Under the pieces are notes generated by a model that was given only the letters and a program-made list of their open reading frames with translations, was not told where the DNA came from and ran no database searches. The translations under genes and the position numbers were made by a program. From CALOCY01 sp942491975 (GTDB lineage Bacteria; Bacteroidota; Bacteroidia; Bacteroidales; Prolixibacteraceae): 64,000 bases of DNA. The first letter of the stretch is position 1; the number at the start of each line of letters is the position of its first letter. The stretch lies in NCBI GenBank assembly GCA_942491975.1, contig CALOCY010000004.1, positions 2,542,001 to 2,606,000 of the forward strand. Reading direction: 5' to 3'. Positions 1-8,336 of this stretch are shown here, piece by piece.

Positions 1-129
1 TTTTTTCAACACATAGTCCTGTTCTTTTCGATTAAGAGGAAGTTGTTCAACTGCTTCTTTTTGGGTGATGATGAATGCCTTACTCTCCCGGTTCTCCGGA
101 GCAACCTTTATATTTACGTTGATATCCAT
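1..129 (-). CDS. N-terminal fragment of an unidentified protein (gene runs off the left edge)
   Basis: An open frame on the minus strand starts with ATG at 129 and continues past the window edge, giving 43 residues that begin MDINVNIKVAPENRESKAFI. There is no signal peptide or membrane segment in this part. The charged beta-then-helix N-terminus would fit the poorly conserved first domain of an M17 leucyl aminopeptidase, but too little is visible to assign a function. It is transcribed divergently from mqnC, with about 114 bp between the two starts that must hold both promoters. Confidence 0.55.
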   Translation of the reverse strand, partial: MDINVNIKVAPENRESKAFIITQKEAVEQLPLNRKEQDYVLKK

Positions 130-243
130 AATTCTACTGTTTTTGTGGGTATAAAAGTAACAAAACTCCGGGAAGTAAGTTTTTGTTTTCTTTAAAGCAG
201 GGCAGTTTGATACGATTGTTTAATTTTATTGCAAATTTCTCTT

Positions 244-1323
244 ATGACTGACAGGTTACTACATAAAGCACTTGCAGGAGAATGGCTTACTCTTGAGGAG
301 GGGATAATGCTTTGGCATGAAGCCCCATTGTCAGATCTTATTTTTGCGGCCAATGAGCGAAGAAAAGCAATGGTTCCCGGAAATAAGGTGGGGTGGATAA
401 TTGACAGGAATGTGAATATCACTAACGTTTGTATATCGGGGTGTAAATTTTGCAACTTTCATTGTAAGTTGAATGACGGGCAGGAATACATTACTTCAAT
501 TGATGCGTATCATGAGAAAATTGATGATCTGTTTGAAAAAGGGGGAGACCAGTTGTTGTTACAGGGAGGCATGCACCCTCAATTGGGACTTTCTTATTAT
601 CAGGACTTGTTTCGACAGTTGAAAGCTTACCAACCAGCGTTAAAACTTCATGCGTTGGGACCTCCTGAGATTGTACATATTACCCGCAAGGAGCGAATGG
701 GGTATGTTGATGTACTGACAGCCCTGATTGAGGCGGGCCTTGATAGTTTACCCGGGGCAGGGGCCGAAATTTTAAGTAACAGGGTACGTAAAAGCATATC
801 GCCCGGGAAATGTACAACGGAAGAGTGGCTGGAGGTGATGCGACAGGCACATAAGCTCAATTTGGTGACTTCGGCAACGATGATGTACGGGCATATCGAA
901 ACCATTGATGAGCGGATCGGGCATCTTCTGTTACTTCGTGAGGTGCAATACGAGAAACCTGATGGAACATATGGTTTTGTAACGTTTGTGCCATGGCCAT
1001 ATATGGATAACGGGACACAACTTGCCACAGAAGGCGTAAGCAATACTTCTACAAAAAGTGATTATGTGCGATTGGTTGCGTTGAGCCGCTTAATGCTGCC
1101 GAATATTACAAATATTCAAGCTTCATGGTTAACTATGGGTAAAGAGACAGCACAGGTATGCCTGCATGCCGGGGCTAATGATATGGGCTCAATCATGTTG
1201 GAAGAGCATGTCGTTTCTGCTGCCGGAGCCAGCCACTTGATGGATGCAGCGGGCATACAAAAAACCATTGTCGAAGCCGGGTTTACACCAGTACGCCGGA
1301 ATCAGACCTACGAAGAAATATAA
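244..1323 (+). CDS. mqnC: Cyclic dehypoxanthinyl futalosine synthase (MqnC), radical SAM
   Basis: Radical SAM enzyme of the futalosine route to menaquinone, converting dehypoxanthine futalosine to its cyclic form. The CxxxCxxC cluster motif is at C63, C67 and C70 (CISGCKFC), followed by a TIM-barrel-like body with GGDQLLLQGGMHP and SLPGAGAEI, both typical of the MqnC/MqnE/CofH group. The length of 359 residues suits MqnC. I start at the first ATG (244); a TTG 15 bp upstream is in frame but less likely. MqnE is the closest alternative. An amidohydrolase at 43.7 kb could be the aminofutalosine deaminase of the same pathway, which is an inference. Confidence 0.9.
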   Translation: MTDRLLHKALAGEWLTLEEGIMLWHEAPLSDLIFAANERRKAMVPGNKVGWIIDRNVNITNVCISGCKFCNFHCKLNDGQEYITSIDAYHEKIDDLFEKGGDQLLLQGGMHPQLGLSYYQDLFRQLKAYQPALKLHALGPPEIVHITRKERMGYVDVLTALIEAGLDSLPGAGAEILSNRVRKSISPGKCTTEEWLEVMRQAHKLNLVTSATMMYGHIETIDERIGHLLLLREVQYEKPDGTYGFVTFVPWPYMDNGTQLATEGVSNTSTKSDYVRLVALSRLMLPNITNIQASWLTMGKETAQVCLHAGANDMGSIMLEEHVVSAAGASHLMDAAGIQKTIVEAGFTPVRRNQTYEEI

Positions 1324-1446
1324 AAGAAATTTCGGAGCTTGTTTTTTTTTGATTTAAAAACAAGGAACACCGATTAACAATTTATGAAGTTCTAAAATCA
1401 ACATTCGTTAATCAGTGTTCGATATTTATTTGTTGCTTTAGATGTT

Positions 1447-2505
1447 TTATTCTGTAGCATCTTCTTCTATGGGTTCTCCCACCATTGCTTCGTTGTATAA
1501 CTTATCATTATGTACCTGATGAGGGAATTCAAGGCTATAAAGCATGGCTTCAACCTGACGAAGGTATTCACGCTTGTTCTGTTTAGGTGAATAGATATAG
1601 CCAAACAGGTTGACAACCCTGTTGTTTTTTGGGTCAAGTACTGAAAGGCAAAGGAAAGGCCCTCCCATAAAGTCGTGTTCTGTTTCCCACAATCCCCTGA
1701 CCTCTACAGCATAGTTGTTCCTATATTTAAGGGAAGAGAGTATGGGATCAATAAGGTCTTCAATTTTCATGTATGACCCATCGGTCGGACCGGGAATATT
1801 CTTTTTTAATACTGCATTGATTTTGGATTCCAGATAATCAAGTGTAAATGTGCTGTCTGTTTCGTAATCGAACGAGAAGTAGATAATTCCCTGACTGATT
1901 TTCGGGGTTTCATAACTCATCCATGCAAAGTTCTCCGATTTTTTGTTGATACGCATACCGGGTACTGTTTTGATAGAAAAGGCATTTTCCTTTTTCATCA
2001 CTTCATCTACATCTTTTGCATGGTACTTGCCGTAGTTGCGTATTAGCCTCTCTTTTTCTGCTTTTATGAAGTAGGATATCACCTTCTCCTCTTTTTGCTG
2101 AAAGAGTTGGTTAAAAGCTTCAATTGACGGGGCATTGATTTTTACAACAGCTTGCGGATAGGCCCATATATCTTTTTCAAACGTAATTGTTGCTTCTTTT
2201 TCAGCAGGTTTGATATTTACGAAGACAATATTGCGTGTGGGATGAAAAATATCCTTAAACGCTGCATGGGGCACATTGATCAGGGAGAATATCGGTTCAT
2301 CCTGTGGAAGTGCAACCTGCGATTGGGCAAGTGATTTTCGTAACGTGCTGCCCGGGGTGCCTTCCCAATGGTCTTTGGCAATTACAATCAGCATTTCCCC
2401 GGCCCGGCCGGTGATGTTTGGCAACCCGCCTTTGCCTTTTTCCCTGCACGAAACAGAGAATAGCAGCAGTGCCATTGACAATACAATAAATGGTTTCATT
2501 TTCAT
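1447..2505 (-). CDS. DUF4837 family lipoprotein
   Basis: A 352-residue protein with a lipoprotein signal peptide (hydrophobic stretch ending FSVSC, lipidated Cys at about residue 20), so probably membrane anchored. The body matches what I recall of DUF4837, a Bacteroidota family: an early GRAGEMLIVIAKDHWEG segment and a later RGLWETEHDFMGGPF segment. Its function is unknown. It follows tatA on the same strand, but a terminator hairpin at 2575-2603 separates them, so it is probably its own transcription unit. It ends in an acidic tail. Confidence 0.8.
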   Translation of the reverse strand: MKMKPFIVLSMALLLFSVSCREKGKGGLPNITGRAGEMLIVIAKDHWEGTPGSTLRKSLAQSQVALPQDEPIFSLINVPHAAFKDIFHPTRNIVFVNIKPAEKEATITFEKDIWAYPQAVVKINAPSIEAFNQLFQQKEEKVISYFIKAEKERLIRNYGKYHAKDVDEVMKKENAFSIKTVPGMRINKKSENFAWMSYETPKISQGIIYFSFDYETDSTFTLDYLESKINAVLKKNIPGPTDGSYMKIEDLIDPILSSLKYRNNYAVEVRGLWETEHDFMGGPFLCLSVLDPKNNRVVNLFGYIYSPKQNKREYLRQVEAMLYSLEFPHQVHNDKLYNEAMVGEPIEEDATE

Positions 2506-2574
2506 AATTCAGAAGTTTATTATTAACGCAATTTTAAAATTAAGGGAAGGGAAGGAGAATAAAAAACTGAATGC

Positions 2575-2603
2575 AAAAAAAATCCTGCGATCAGGCAGGA
2601 TTT
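2575..2603 (-). terminator. Intrinsic terminator after tatA
   Basis: Perfect 9-bp stem AAATCCTGC/GCAGGATTT (2580-2588 with 2595-2603), 6-nt loop. Read on the minus strand it is followed by a run of T (2575-2582), which makes it a classic rho-independent terminator for tatA. Confidence 0.8.
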
Positions 2604-2637
2604 AAATTTCTTTAACACATTATCAAGGTGATGCCAA

Positions 2638-2841
2638 TTATTTTTCAATTGGTTCTTCCTTTTTCTCTTCAGTCGTATTTTCGCCATCTTTTGTTGCTTT
2701 TTTGAATTCTTTCATTCCTTTACCGATTCCTTTCATCAATTCGGGGATTTTACGCCCTCCAAAAAGAACCAGGATAGCAATAAGGATGATGATCCATTCA
2801 TTGCCACCAATAAATCCATTCAATACAAATAGAAGATTCAT
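2638..2841 (-). CDS. tatA: Sec-independent translocase subunit TatA/E
   Basis: A 67-residue protein with the TatA layout: a short periplasmic N-terminus, one membrane helix (about residues 15-28, EWIIILIAILVLFGG), the hinge FGGRKIPELMKGIGKGMKEF, an amphipathic helix and a charged tail. It forms the pore component of twin-arginine protein export. No tatC is nearby. It lies 75 bp downstream of rseP with its own candidate -7 box, so it may be partly independent of the rseP operon. Confidence 0.92.
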   Translation of the reverse strand: MNLLFVLNGFIGGNEWIIILIAILVLFGGRKIPELMKGIGKGMKEFKKATKDGENTTEEKKEEPIEK

Positions 2842-2867
2842 AACGTTGTGTTTATATTGTTCTTATA

Positions 2868-2875
2868 CAAATGTA
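2868..2875 (-). promoter_or_regulatory. Candidate -7 box of tatA
   Basis: On the minus strand this reads TACATTTG, a full match to the Bacteroidota -7 consensus TAnnTTTG, 27 bp upstream of the tatA ATG. No clear -33 TTG is seen at the right distance. Confidence 0.45.
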
Positions 2876-2916
2876 ATTTTTTTTGCAGATTTTACCTAAT
2901 TATGTTTCAGTTGCCG

Positions 2917-4242
2917 CTAAAACAATTTTAGGACGTCATTAATATTGGCATAAAGCAATAGTGCCAACAACAATACCATACCGGTGATTTGTGCATATTC
3001 GAGAAACTTCTCGCCCGGTTTGCGCCCCGAAACAATTTCATAGATCAGAAACAATACATGTCCGCCATCCAGTGCCGGTATGGGCAACAGGTTCATGACC
3101 CCGAGAATAATAGAGAGCAAAGCCGTCATTATCCAAAATGCATGCCAATCCCATACTCCCGGAAATATATTTCCAATGGCAATAAATCCGCCTACATGCT
3201 CATACGCTTTGGTTTCAGGCTTGAAAAACAGTTTAAACTGTTTCAGGTAGTTTCCTATGGATTCGATCCCCGTATTTATGCCTGCAGGAATAGATTCGAG
3301 CAGGCTAAATTTCATGGTTTTCTGTTCGAGTCGGGCATTGTCACTAAATAAGGATATAAATCCTATCTTTCCATCAGCACCAACTGTTACCGGAATTTCC
3401 ATCTCAGTATTTTCCCGCTGGATCGCTATTTTTATCTCCTGCTCTTTTTTTGATGTAAGGTATGCCGTGAATTCATCGTAATAAGTAAAATGCAGACTGT
3501 CTGCGCCGATAATTTTATCCCCTTTTTGCAATCCGGCCTGTTGTGCCGGGGATTTTTTTGCAATTCTTTCTAAAGAGATGTCAAAAAGACATCGTGGAGA
3601 AATAGCTGATTTACTGTCTTTTAGCAGCAGGGCAATGTCTTCGTCTGAAATTTCAACATCAACTTTTTCACCGTTACGTAGCACCTGTATACTTTGTGCC
3701 CCATCAAAAATAGCAGTGGGGATAATACTGGCAAAGTTTTCTACTTTTTCCCCACCAACAGAAAGGATTTTATCGCCTGTTTGAAGGCCTATTTTATGGC
3801 CGGTTTCATTGACAACGATACCGTGTATGGCACTTTCAGCAGGAAGGTACTGTTTTCCCCATGCATACAATACACCGGAGTAAATAATCAATGCAAAAAT
3901 AAGGTTCATGGCCACTCCGCCAATCATAATAAGCAGGCGTTGCCACGACGGTTTTGACCTGAACTCCCACGGTTGGGAAGGTTTTTTAAGCTGTTCCTTG
4001 TCCATCGACTCATCAATCATTCCGGATATTTTAACATAGCCTCCCAATGGCAGCCATCCGATACCGTATTCCGTATCGCCTTTTTTGGTTTTAAACAGTG
4101 CAAACCAGGCATCAAAGAAGAGGTAAAATTTTTCGACCCTGCATTTGAATACCCGTGCAAGTATAAAGTGTCCCAATTCGTGGATGATAACCAAAATTGA
4201 TAAGCTCAAAATGAGCTGTGCTGCCTTAATCAATATTTCCAT
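2917..4242 (-). CDS. rseP: RIP metalloprotease RseP (site-2 protease)
   Basis: Inner-membrane zinc protease that cleaves membrane-embedded substrates such as anti-sigma factors. The zinc motif HELGH is at about residues 21-25 in the first membrane helix, and the second conserved motif NLLPIPALDGGH lies near the C-terminus in another helix. Two PDZ-like stretches fill the middle (KIGLQTGDKILSVGG; SPAQQAGLQKGDKIIG). The 441-residue length is normal for the two-PDZ type. It is 15 bp downstream of dxr on the same strand, a pairing common in bacteria. Confidence 0.95.
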   Translation of the reverse strand: MEILIKAAQLILSLSILVIIHELGHFILARVFKCRVEKFYLFFDAWFALFKTKKGDTEYGIGWLPLGGYVKISGMIDESMDKEQLKKPSQPWEFRSKPSWQRLLIMIGGVAMNLIFALIIYSGVLYAWGKQYLPAESAIHGIVVNETGHKIGLQTGDKILSVGGEKVENFASIIPTAIFDGAQSIQVLRNGEKVDVEISDEDIALLLKDSKSAISPRCLFDISLERIAKKSPAQQAGLQKGDKIIGADSLHFTYYDEFTAYLTSKKEQEIKIAIQRENTEMEIPVTVGADGKIGFISLFSDNARLEQKTMKFSLLESIPAGINTGIESIGNYLKQFKLFFKPETKAYEHVGGFIAIGNIFPGVWDWHAFWIMTALLSIILGVMNLLPIPALDGGHVLFLIYEIVSGRKPGEKFLEYAQITGMVLLLALLLYANINDVLKLF

Positions 4243-4257
4243 TAAAGTGTTGTTTAA

Positions 4258-5418
4258 TTATTTGTTGATGAATAATTTAGCCATAATCCTGGCTTGTTGA
4301 TCAATATAGATATAATCGTCGAGCGATGGGGTGTTGATGTGTTCCATCTTTTCCATCGTTTGTTCAATGACTACAGGAATGTCGACAAAATTAATTTTTT
4401 CTTCGAGAAAAGCATATACTACTTCTTCGTTTGCCGCATTAAGTACACAAGGCATAGTTCCGCCTGCCCTCATTGCTTCGTAGGCCAATGCTGCGTTTCT
4501 AAACAGCTTTAGGTCGGGTTGTTCAAATGTAAGGTTGGGGTAATCTAAAAAGTTAAACCTGGGATATTGCGTTTCCATACGTTGAGGATAGCTCAGTGCA
4601 TAAAGTATAGGCAGTTTCATGTCGGCGAGTCCCATCTGTGCTTTCATCGATCCGTCTGTAAACTGTGCAACAGAGTGTATAATGCTTTGCGGATGGACAA
4701 TAATGTCGATCTGTTCCGGTCTTAATCCGAATAACCACCGGGCTTCAATTACTTCAAACCCCTTGTTCATTAATGTTGCCGAATCGATGGTAATTTTATC
4801 GCCCATCTCCCAATTGGGATGTTGCAATGCATCGTTACGGGTAACATGCTGTAACTGCTCTTTGTTCATTCCCCTGAACGGCCCTCCGGAGCAGGTAAGG
4901 TAGATCTTTTCCAGCGGGTTCATGTGCTCGCCGGTGATACACTGAAAAATTGCAGAGTGCTCAGAATCGACCGGATAGATATCAACCTTTTGTTTTAGCG
5001 CCAACTGTGTGATGATTTCGCCGGCCACCACAAGTGTCTCTTTATTGGCCAGGGCAATATGTTTTCCGGCTTCAATAGCCCTGATGGTAGGAATAAGGCC
5101 TGAATACCCTACCATTGCCGTAAGCACCAGGTCAACGGTATCCATTTGGACAACCTGTGCAATGGCATCATTTCCGGCATACACTTTAACCGGCTCATCT
5201 TTCAGCCGCTCACACAATTCCGGATATTTTTGCTCGTTGCCAATCACCACAATATTGGGCTGAAATTTAATCACCTGTTCAACCAGTTTATTGATATTAT
5301 TATTGGCGGTAAGCACTTCTACTTCGAACTTATCAGGGTACTGATCAATTACTTCAAGTGCCTGTGTCCCAATAGAACCGGTAGACCCCAGCAGTGCAAT
5401 ATTTTTCCTGTCTTTCAT
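4258..5418 (-). CDS. dxr: 1-deoxy-D-xylulose 5-phosphate reductoisomerase
   Basis: Second enzyme of the MEP isoprenoid pathway: NADPH-dependent conversion of DXP to 2-C-methyl-D-erythritol 4-phosphate. The N-terminus carries the NADPH fold GSTGSIGTQAL (residues 10-20), then NKETLVVAGE and the metal/substrate motif DSEHSAIFQC. The start is ATG at 5418, one base past the stop of the upstream peptidase gene; this gives 386 residues, the usual length. An upstream extension inside the peptidase gene is not credible. It is translationally packed with the M23 gene and rseP. Confidence 0.96.
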   Translation of the reverse strand: MKDRKNIALLGSTGSIGTQALEVIDQYPDKFEVEVLTANNNINKLVEQVIKFQPNIVVIGNEQKYPELCERLKDEPVKVYAGNDAIAQVVQMDTVDLVLTAMVGYSGLIPTIRAIEAGKHIALANKETLVVAGEIITQLALKQKVDIYPVDSEHSAIFQCITGEHMNPLEKIYLTCSGGPFRGMNKEQLQHVTRNDALQHPNWEMGDKITIDSATLMNKGFEVIEARWLFGLRPEQIDIIVHPQSIIHSVAQFTDGSMKAQMGLADMKLPILYALSYPQRMETQYPRFNFLDYPNLTFEQPDLKLFRNAALAYEAMRAGGTMPCVLNAANEEVVYAFLEEKINFVDIPVVIEQTMEKMEHINTPSLDDYIYIDQQARIMAKLFINK

Positions 5419-5419
5419 G

Positions 5420-6277
5420 CTAGAAGTCGATATAATTTTCAGGATCCAGGGCAACACCTTTGTGCCACAGTTCAAAGTGGAGGTGATATCCGGTTGTTAA
5501 CTCCCCACTATTTCCAAGTATGGCAATGGCTTCTCCTGCTTTTACTTTTTCTCCCTGTGTTTTTAGAAGTTCGGAGTTGTGTTTGTATGCCGATACCAGA
5601 TCATTGGAGTGTTGTATTTGTATCACATAACCGGCATCAGTAGTCCAGCCCGAGAATACAACAGTTCCGTCAAGAACAGCCGAAACCCGCTGATTTTCAC
5701 TACCGGCAACATCGATACCAAAATGATTGGCTGCAACTTTAAATTGACTGACAATGATACCTCTTAAAGGAGTGAAAAAGTGAATCTCATTCAGGTTTTG
5801 ATTTGTTGAGGCATCGCCAAACAACGACAGGTTCAATTTTTCTTCTATAATTTTATCGTGAAAAACAGAGTCGTGATTATAATTTTTGAATTCTATCTGG
5901 CTTAACCGGATGGCTGTATCAAATGCCTCTTCCGGCTCAACAGGAATTTCGCCATTTATAAGCGATTGAAAATTGGAAATAAATTCATCCCTTATGGCCA
6001 ACTGTTGTTCAAGAGAGTCGGTTAAAATGGCACTATGAATGATCTGTCGCCGCATTTTTCCGGAAGGGTATCCCGGGATCATCTCTTTGAGCGGTGTGTA
6101 TGCAATGATCAATGTTACAGCAGAAATCAGGAATAATGCGGAGAGGAAAACAACAGTGAATACCCCAAGCCGTGTAAGTTTAAAACTTAATACATTTTGG
6201 TAGGATGCATCGTTGTAGATGATCAACCGGTACCTGTTTTTGAGTTTACGGATCAGTTTTTTTTTCGTGACTGCCAT
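5420..6277 (-). CDS. M23 family metallopeptidase (LytM-type, membrane anchored)
   Basis: A 285-residue envelope protein: a positively charged cytoplasmic N-terminus, one membrane helix (about residues 37-60), a helical linker, then a C-terminal LytM/M23 domain. Zinc ligands are visible as HFGIDVAG and HLHFELW. This family cuts peptide crossbridges in peptidoglycan or serves as an inactive activator; here the ligands look complete. It is the first gene of the M23-dxr-rseP run. Physiological substrate unknown. Confidence 0.9.
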   Translation of the reverse strand: MAVTKKKLIRKLKNRYRLIIYNDASYQNVLSFKLTRLGVFTVVFLSALFLISAVTLIIAYTPLKEMIPGYPSGKMRRQIIHSAILTDSLEQQLAIRDEFISNFQSLINGEIPVEPEEAFDTAIRLSQIEFKNYNHDSVFHDKIIEEKLNLSLFGDASTNQNLNEIHFFTPLRGIIVSQFKVAANHFGIDVAGSENQRVSAVLDGTVVFSGWTTDAGYVIQIQHSNDLVSAYKHNSELLKTQGEKVKAGEAIAILGNSGELTTGYHLHFELWHKGVALDPENYIDF

Positions 6278-6407
6278 ATTGTGTCATTTGTAAGCATACA
6301 AAAATAAGAAAGATTTCAAGATAATGAGGGAATGGACGTAACCGGTTGATGATTTTTGTATTACCTGTGAATACATGAGGTTGACACGGAAGTTTCTATA
6401 GATATAT

Positions 6408-6438
6408 TTTGCAAATTAAGATAAAGAGCGTATATTTG
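6408..6438 (+). promoter_or_regulatory. Promoter of the initiator tRNA gene
   Basis: TTTG at 6408-6411, 19 bp, then TATATTTG at 6431-6438. Both boxes match the Bacteroidota sigma-70 type consensus (TTTG ... TAnnTTTG), and the expected transcription start lies about 40 nt upstream of the mature tRNA. This is the best promoter match in the window. Confidence 0.75.
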
Positions 6439-6483
6439 CAACCGCAATATAAAAAGGTAGTTCGTTTAAAACTAAAGATATAT

Positions 6484-6556
<73 letters not shown>

Positions 6557-6560
6557 CTAC

Positions 6561-6592
6561 AAAGGTCAGTCAGAAATGGTTGGCCTTTTTTT
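6561..6592 (+). terminator. Intrinsic terminator of the tRNA transcript
   Basis: An 8-bp stem AAAGGTCA/TGGCCTTT (one G-T pair) with a 12-nt loop, running directly into a T stretch, 5 nt after the mature tRNA end. Confidence 0.75.
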
Positions 6593-6597
6593 GTGTG

Positions 6598-6680
6598 AGG
6601 CTGAAAGCCTTTTATAACTTAGCATAGGGCAAAGCCCTATGGTTAAAATAAGATGATGCAATTTCCCGCCCTGAAAGGGC
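6598..6680 (+). repeat. Composite REP-like unit A (three hairpins, direct)
   Basis: Three short perfect inverted repeats in fixed order: AGGCT-GAA-AGCCT (6598-6610), CATAGGGC-AAA-GCCCTATG (6623-6641) and GCCCT-GAA-AGGGC (6668-6680). The same three-part unit recurs at 7155-7237 (inverted), 7297-7383 (direct), about 8099-8142 (inverted, partial) and 8337-8421 (direct). Such palindromes next to a Y1 transposase resemble REP/BIME elements mobilised by RAYT proteins. Confidence 0.75.
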
Positions 6681-6682
6681 AA
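6665..6682 (+). repeat. Left 18-bp inverted repeat flanking the transposase gene
   Basis: CCCGCCCTGAAAGGGCAA here is the exact reverse complement of 7153-7170. It contains the third hairpin of unit A and ends 5 bp from the transposase stop codon. Confidence 0.8.
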
Positions 6683-6687
6683 TATAA

Positions 6688-7140
6688 TCAGTCCCACAAA
6701 TACCGTTCATCATACGCAATTGCATATTTATCCAAAAATTGAATTAACTCCTCTTTAAACGATTGTTTTTTATGGTGTTTCTTTTGATTTGCAATGTACT
6801 TTGTAACGGCATCTTTCCCCAAACTACTCACTGAAAAGGCACCATATCCTCTCTGCCAGGCAAATTTTTGATACTCCGCCCCTTTGGTTTTTATCCACCG
6901 GCTACTGTTGCGCTTTATCTCTTCTACAAACTTTGATAATGTAACTGTCCTAGGCAATGTAGCGAAAACATGTATGTGGTCAGGCATACCGTTTATGATA
7001 AAAGGGACACCTCCGTTTCGCTTGATAGTGTCTCCCATGTAGGCAAACAATTCCGGTTCAATGGCCGGGGTTATAAACGGATAATGTTTTTTTGTGCTAA
7101 AAACGATGTGGACATACATCTTTGCTAACGATTGTGCCAT
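6688..7140 (-). CDS. IS200/RAYT-like Y1 transposase
   Basis: A 150-residue single-domain Y1_Tnp protein. The HUH-type metal motif is H55-I-H57 inside GMPDHIHVFATLP, and the likely nucleophile is Y115 in AVTKYIANQKKHH. It ends in YDERYLWD, a tail common in Bacteroidota IS200-like TnpA. Such enzymes cut and join single-stranded DNA at hairpins. No TnpB follows. The gene is tightly bracketed by an 18-bp perfect inverted repeat that is itself part of the REP-like units, so those hairpins are its probable substrates (inference). The reading frame is intact. Confidence 0.88.
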   Translation of the reverse strand: MAQSLAKMYVHIVFSTKKHYPFITPAIEPELFAYMGDTIKRNGGVPFIINGMPDHIHVFATLPRTVTLSKFVEEIKRNSSRWIKTKGAEYQKFAWQRGYGAFSVSSLGKDAVTKYIANQKKHHKKQSFKEELIQFLDKYAIAYDERYLWD

Positions 7141-7152
7141 ACTCTTTTTATT

Positions 7153-7170
7153 TTGCCCTTTCAGGGCGGG
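7153..7170 (-). repeat. Right 18-bp inverted repeat flanking the transposase gene
   Basis: Exact reverse complement of 6665-6682, located 12 bp upstream of the transposase start. It contains GCCCT-TTC-AGGGC and begins the inverted REP-like unit. Confidence 0.8.
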
Positions 7171-7237
7171 GTTTATAATTGGGGTTATCCGGCACAGGAC
7201 GTTGCCCTGTGCTTTTCTATATTAGCCTTTCAGGCTA
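7155..7237 (-). repeat. Composite REP-like unit B0 (inverted)
   Basis: Read on the minus strand it has the same three-hairpin order as unit A: TAGCCT-GAA-AGGCTA (7223-7237), GCACAGGGC-AAC-GTCCTGTGC (7192-7212, one mismatch) and GCCCT-GAA-AGGGC (7155-7167). It forms a head-to-head pair with the direct unit at 7297-7383. Confidence 0.7.
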
Positions 7238-7296
7238 TTTTCGCTATTTCTTCCGGCCTCTCTTTTTTAGCTATTCTTCCTACATCTCAAATAATA

Positions 7297-7383
7297 AAGG
7301 CTGAAAGCCTTATGTACCTACACCTTAACAGGGCAAAGCCCTATGCTAAAAATGAAGCGAAAAATCCTCCGCCCTGAAAGGGC
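7297..7383 (+). repeat. Composite REP-like unit B1 (direct)
   Basis: AAGGCT-GAA-AGCCTT (7297-7311), AGGGC-AAA-GCCCT (7330-7342) and GCCCT-GAA-AGGGC (7371-7383). The spacing between hairpins is close to that of unit A, while the linkers have diverged. Confidence 0.7.
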
Positions 7384-7542
7384 AGACACAATCTCAACTA
7401 CATATTAAATAGCAGTAGGATAGCTAATGTAATAAAAAATGGCTAACAGTGCGATGATAAATGAAATTAAATGATTAATATAGTAGAAGTAAAATGGAAA
7501 TTTTCATCAACTATACAGAGCAAACATATAAAAAGAGAAAAA

Positions 7543-8016
7543 ATGAACTGGAATTGTATACTTGAAATAATTGTCTTTGTCAAAGAACACGTTGCCCCAT
7601 TTGTTACCCTGTTTATTACCATTGTTGTATTGATTTATACCATAAAAGGGTTCAAGTTTTCAAAGCTTGCACACATAAATCAATCAACTCCAAATCTGAC
7701 CTGTAAAGAATATGAGAATCTGGGATTTGGACATGACCGACTTCAATTATATAAAATTTACATTGAGAATATTGCTGGCAAAGCTATTCATGTTGAAACA
7801 AAATCAGCTGATCCATCATATAAATTCCTTCCTCCGATTAAGGAAATAAATCAAGGCGAAGTGCTAGCCTTAGAGCTTCATATTGAAGAAGAGGAAGTCC
7901 GTTCAGGATTCATTGATTTTTATTACAAGACTGAACGGGGCAAAAACTATACTCAACAGTTTAGCTTTAACTTAAGGTATAAACAGTTTCGATTTTCAAT
8001 ACCGAGAAGGGGTTGA
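7543..8016 (+). CDS. Small membrane-anchored hypothetical protein
   Basis: 157 residues from ATG 7543 (preceded by AAAGAGAAAAA); an in-frame start at 7471 would add a 24-residue charged extension and is less likely. One membrane helix lies at about residues 18-37 (PFVTLFITIVVLIYTIKGF), followed by a soluble domain that looks all-beta (VETKSADPSYKFLP...GFIDFYYKTERGKNYTQQF). I do not recognise the family. It sits between REP-like units on both sides and has AT-rich codon use, so it may be a recent arrival. It has no operon partner. Confidence 0.6.
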   Translation: MNWNCILEIIVFVKEHVAPFVTLFITIVVLIYTIKGFKFSKLAHINQSTPNLTCKEYENLGFGHDRLQLYKIYIENIAGKAIHVETKSADPSYKFLPPIKEINQGEVLALELHIEEEEVRSGFIDFYYKTERGKNYTQQFSFNLRYKQFRFSIPRRG

Positions 8017-8098
8017 TTCTTTAGTTAATCAAGAATATTATATATGTCTCTTCTTACCTGCTCTTTTAAGGCGCAGGATTGAGTATGGCATTGGTTGC

Positions 8099-8142
8099 CA
8101 CAGGGCGATGCCCTGTGTTGAAGTACATTAGTCCTTCGGGCT
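8099..8142 (-). repeat. Partial REP-like unit C (inverted)
   Basis: CACAGGGC-GAT-GCCCTGTG (8099-8117) and AGTCC-TTC-GGGCT (8130-8142, one G-T pair) correspond to the second and first hairpins of the composite unit in inverted order. The third hairpin is not recognisable. A further lone hairpin of the first type lies at 8283-8295. Confidence 0.55.
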
Positions 8143-8336
8143 GCTTTTCCCATGCATTGAACACATAGAATTCCATTATTGACAAAGGCCATAAAGACTA
8201 AAATCCTTACATCCTTTAGCAAAGGACAATCTTCTATGTTAAAATGAAACGGCACAAATATCACCCTCACTATTTTACATTTAACCCTTCGGGCTACTCA
8301 TTCCTTACATTAAGCACCTGATTGGCAATAACGAAC

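Noticed and set aside
2276..2605. 109-codon plus-strand frame opposite the DUF4837 gene
   Set aside because: Antisense shadow of a well-supported coding frame with a lipoprotein signal.
8025..8270. Open frame of 81 codons on the minus strand between REP-like units
   Set aside because: It covers hairpin repeats, has no recognisable domain or start signal, and its composition follows the palindromes.
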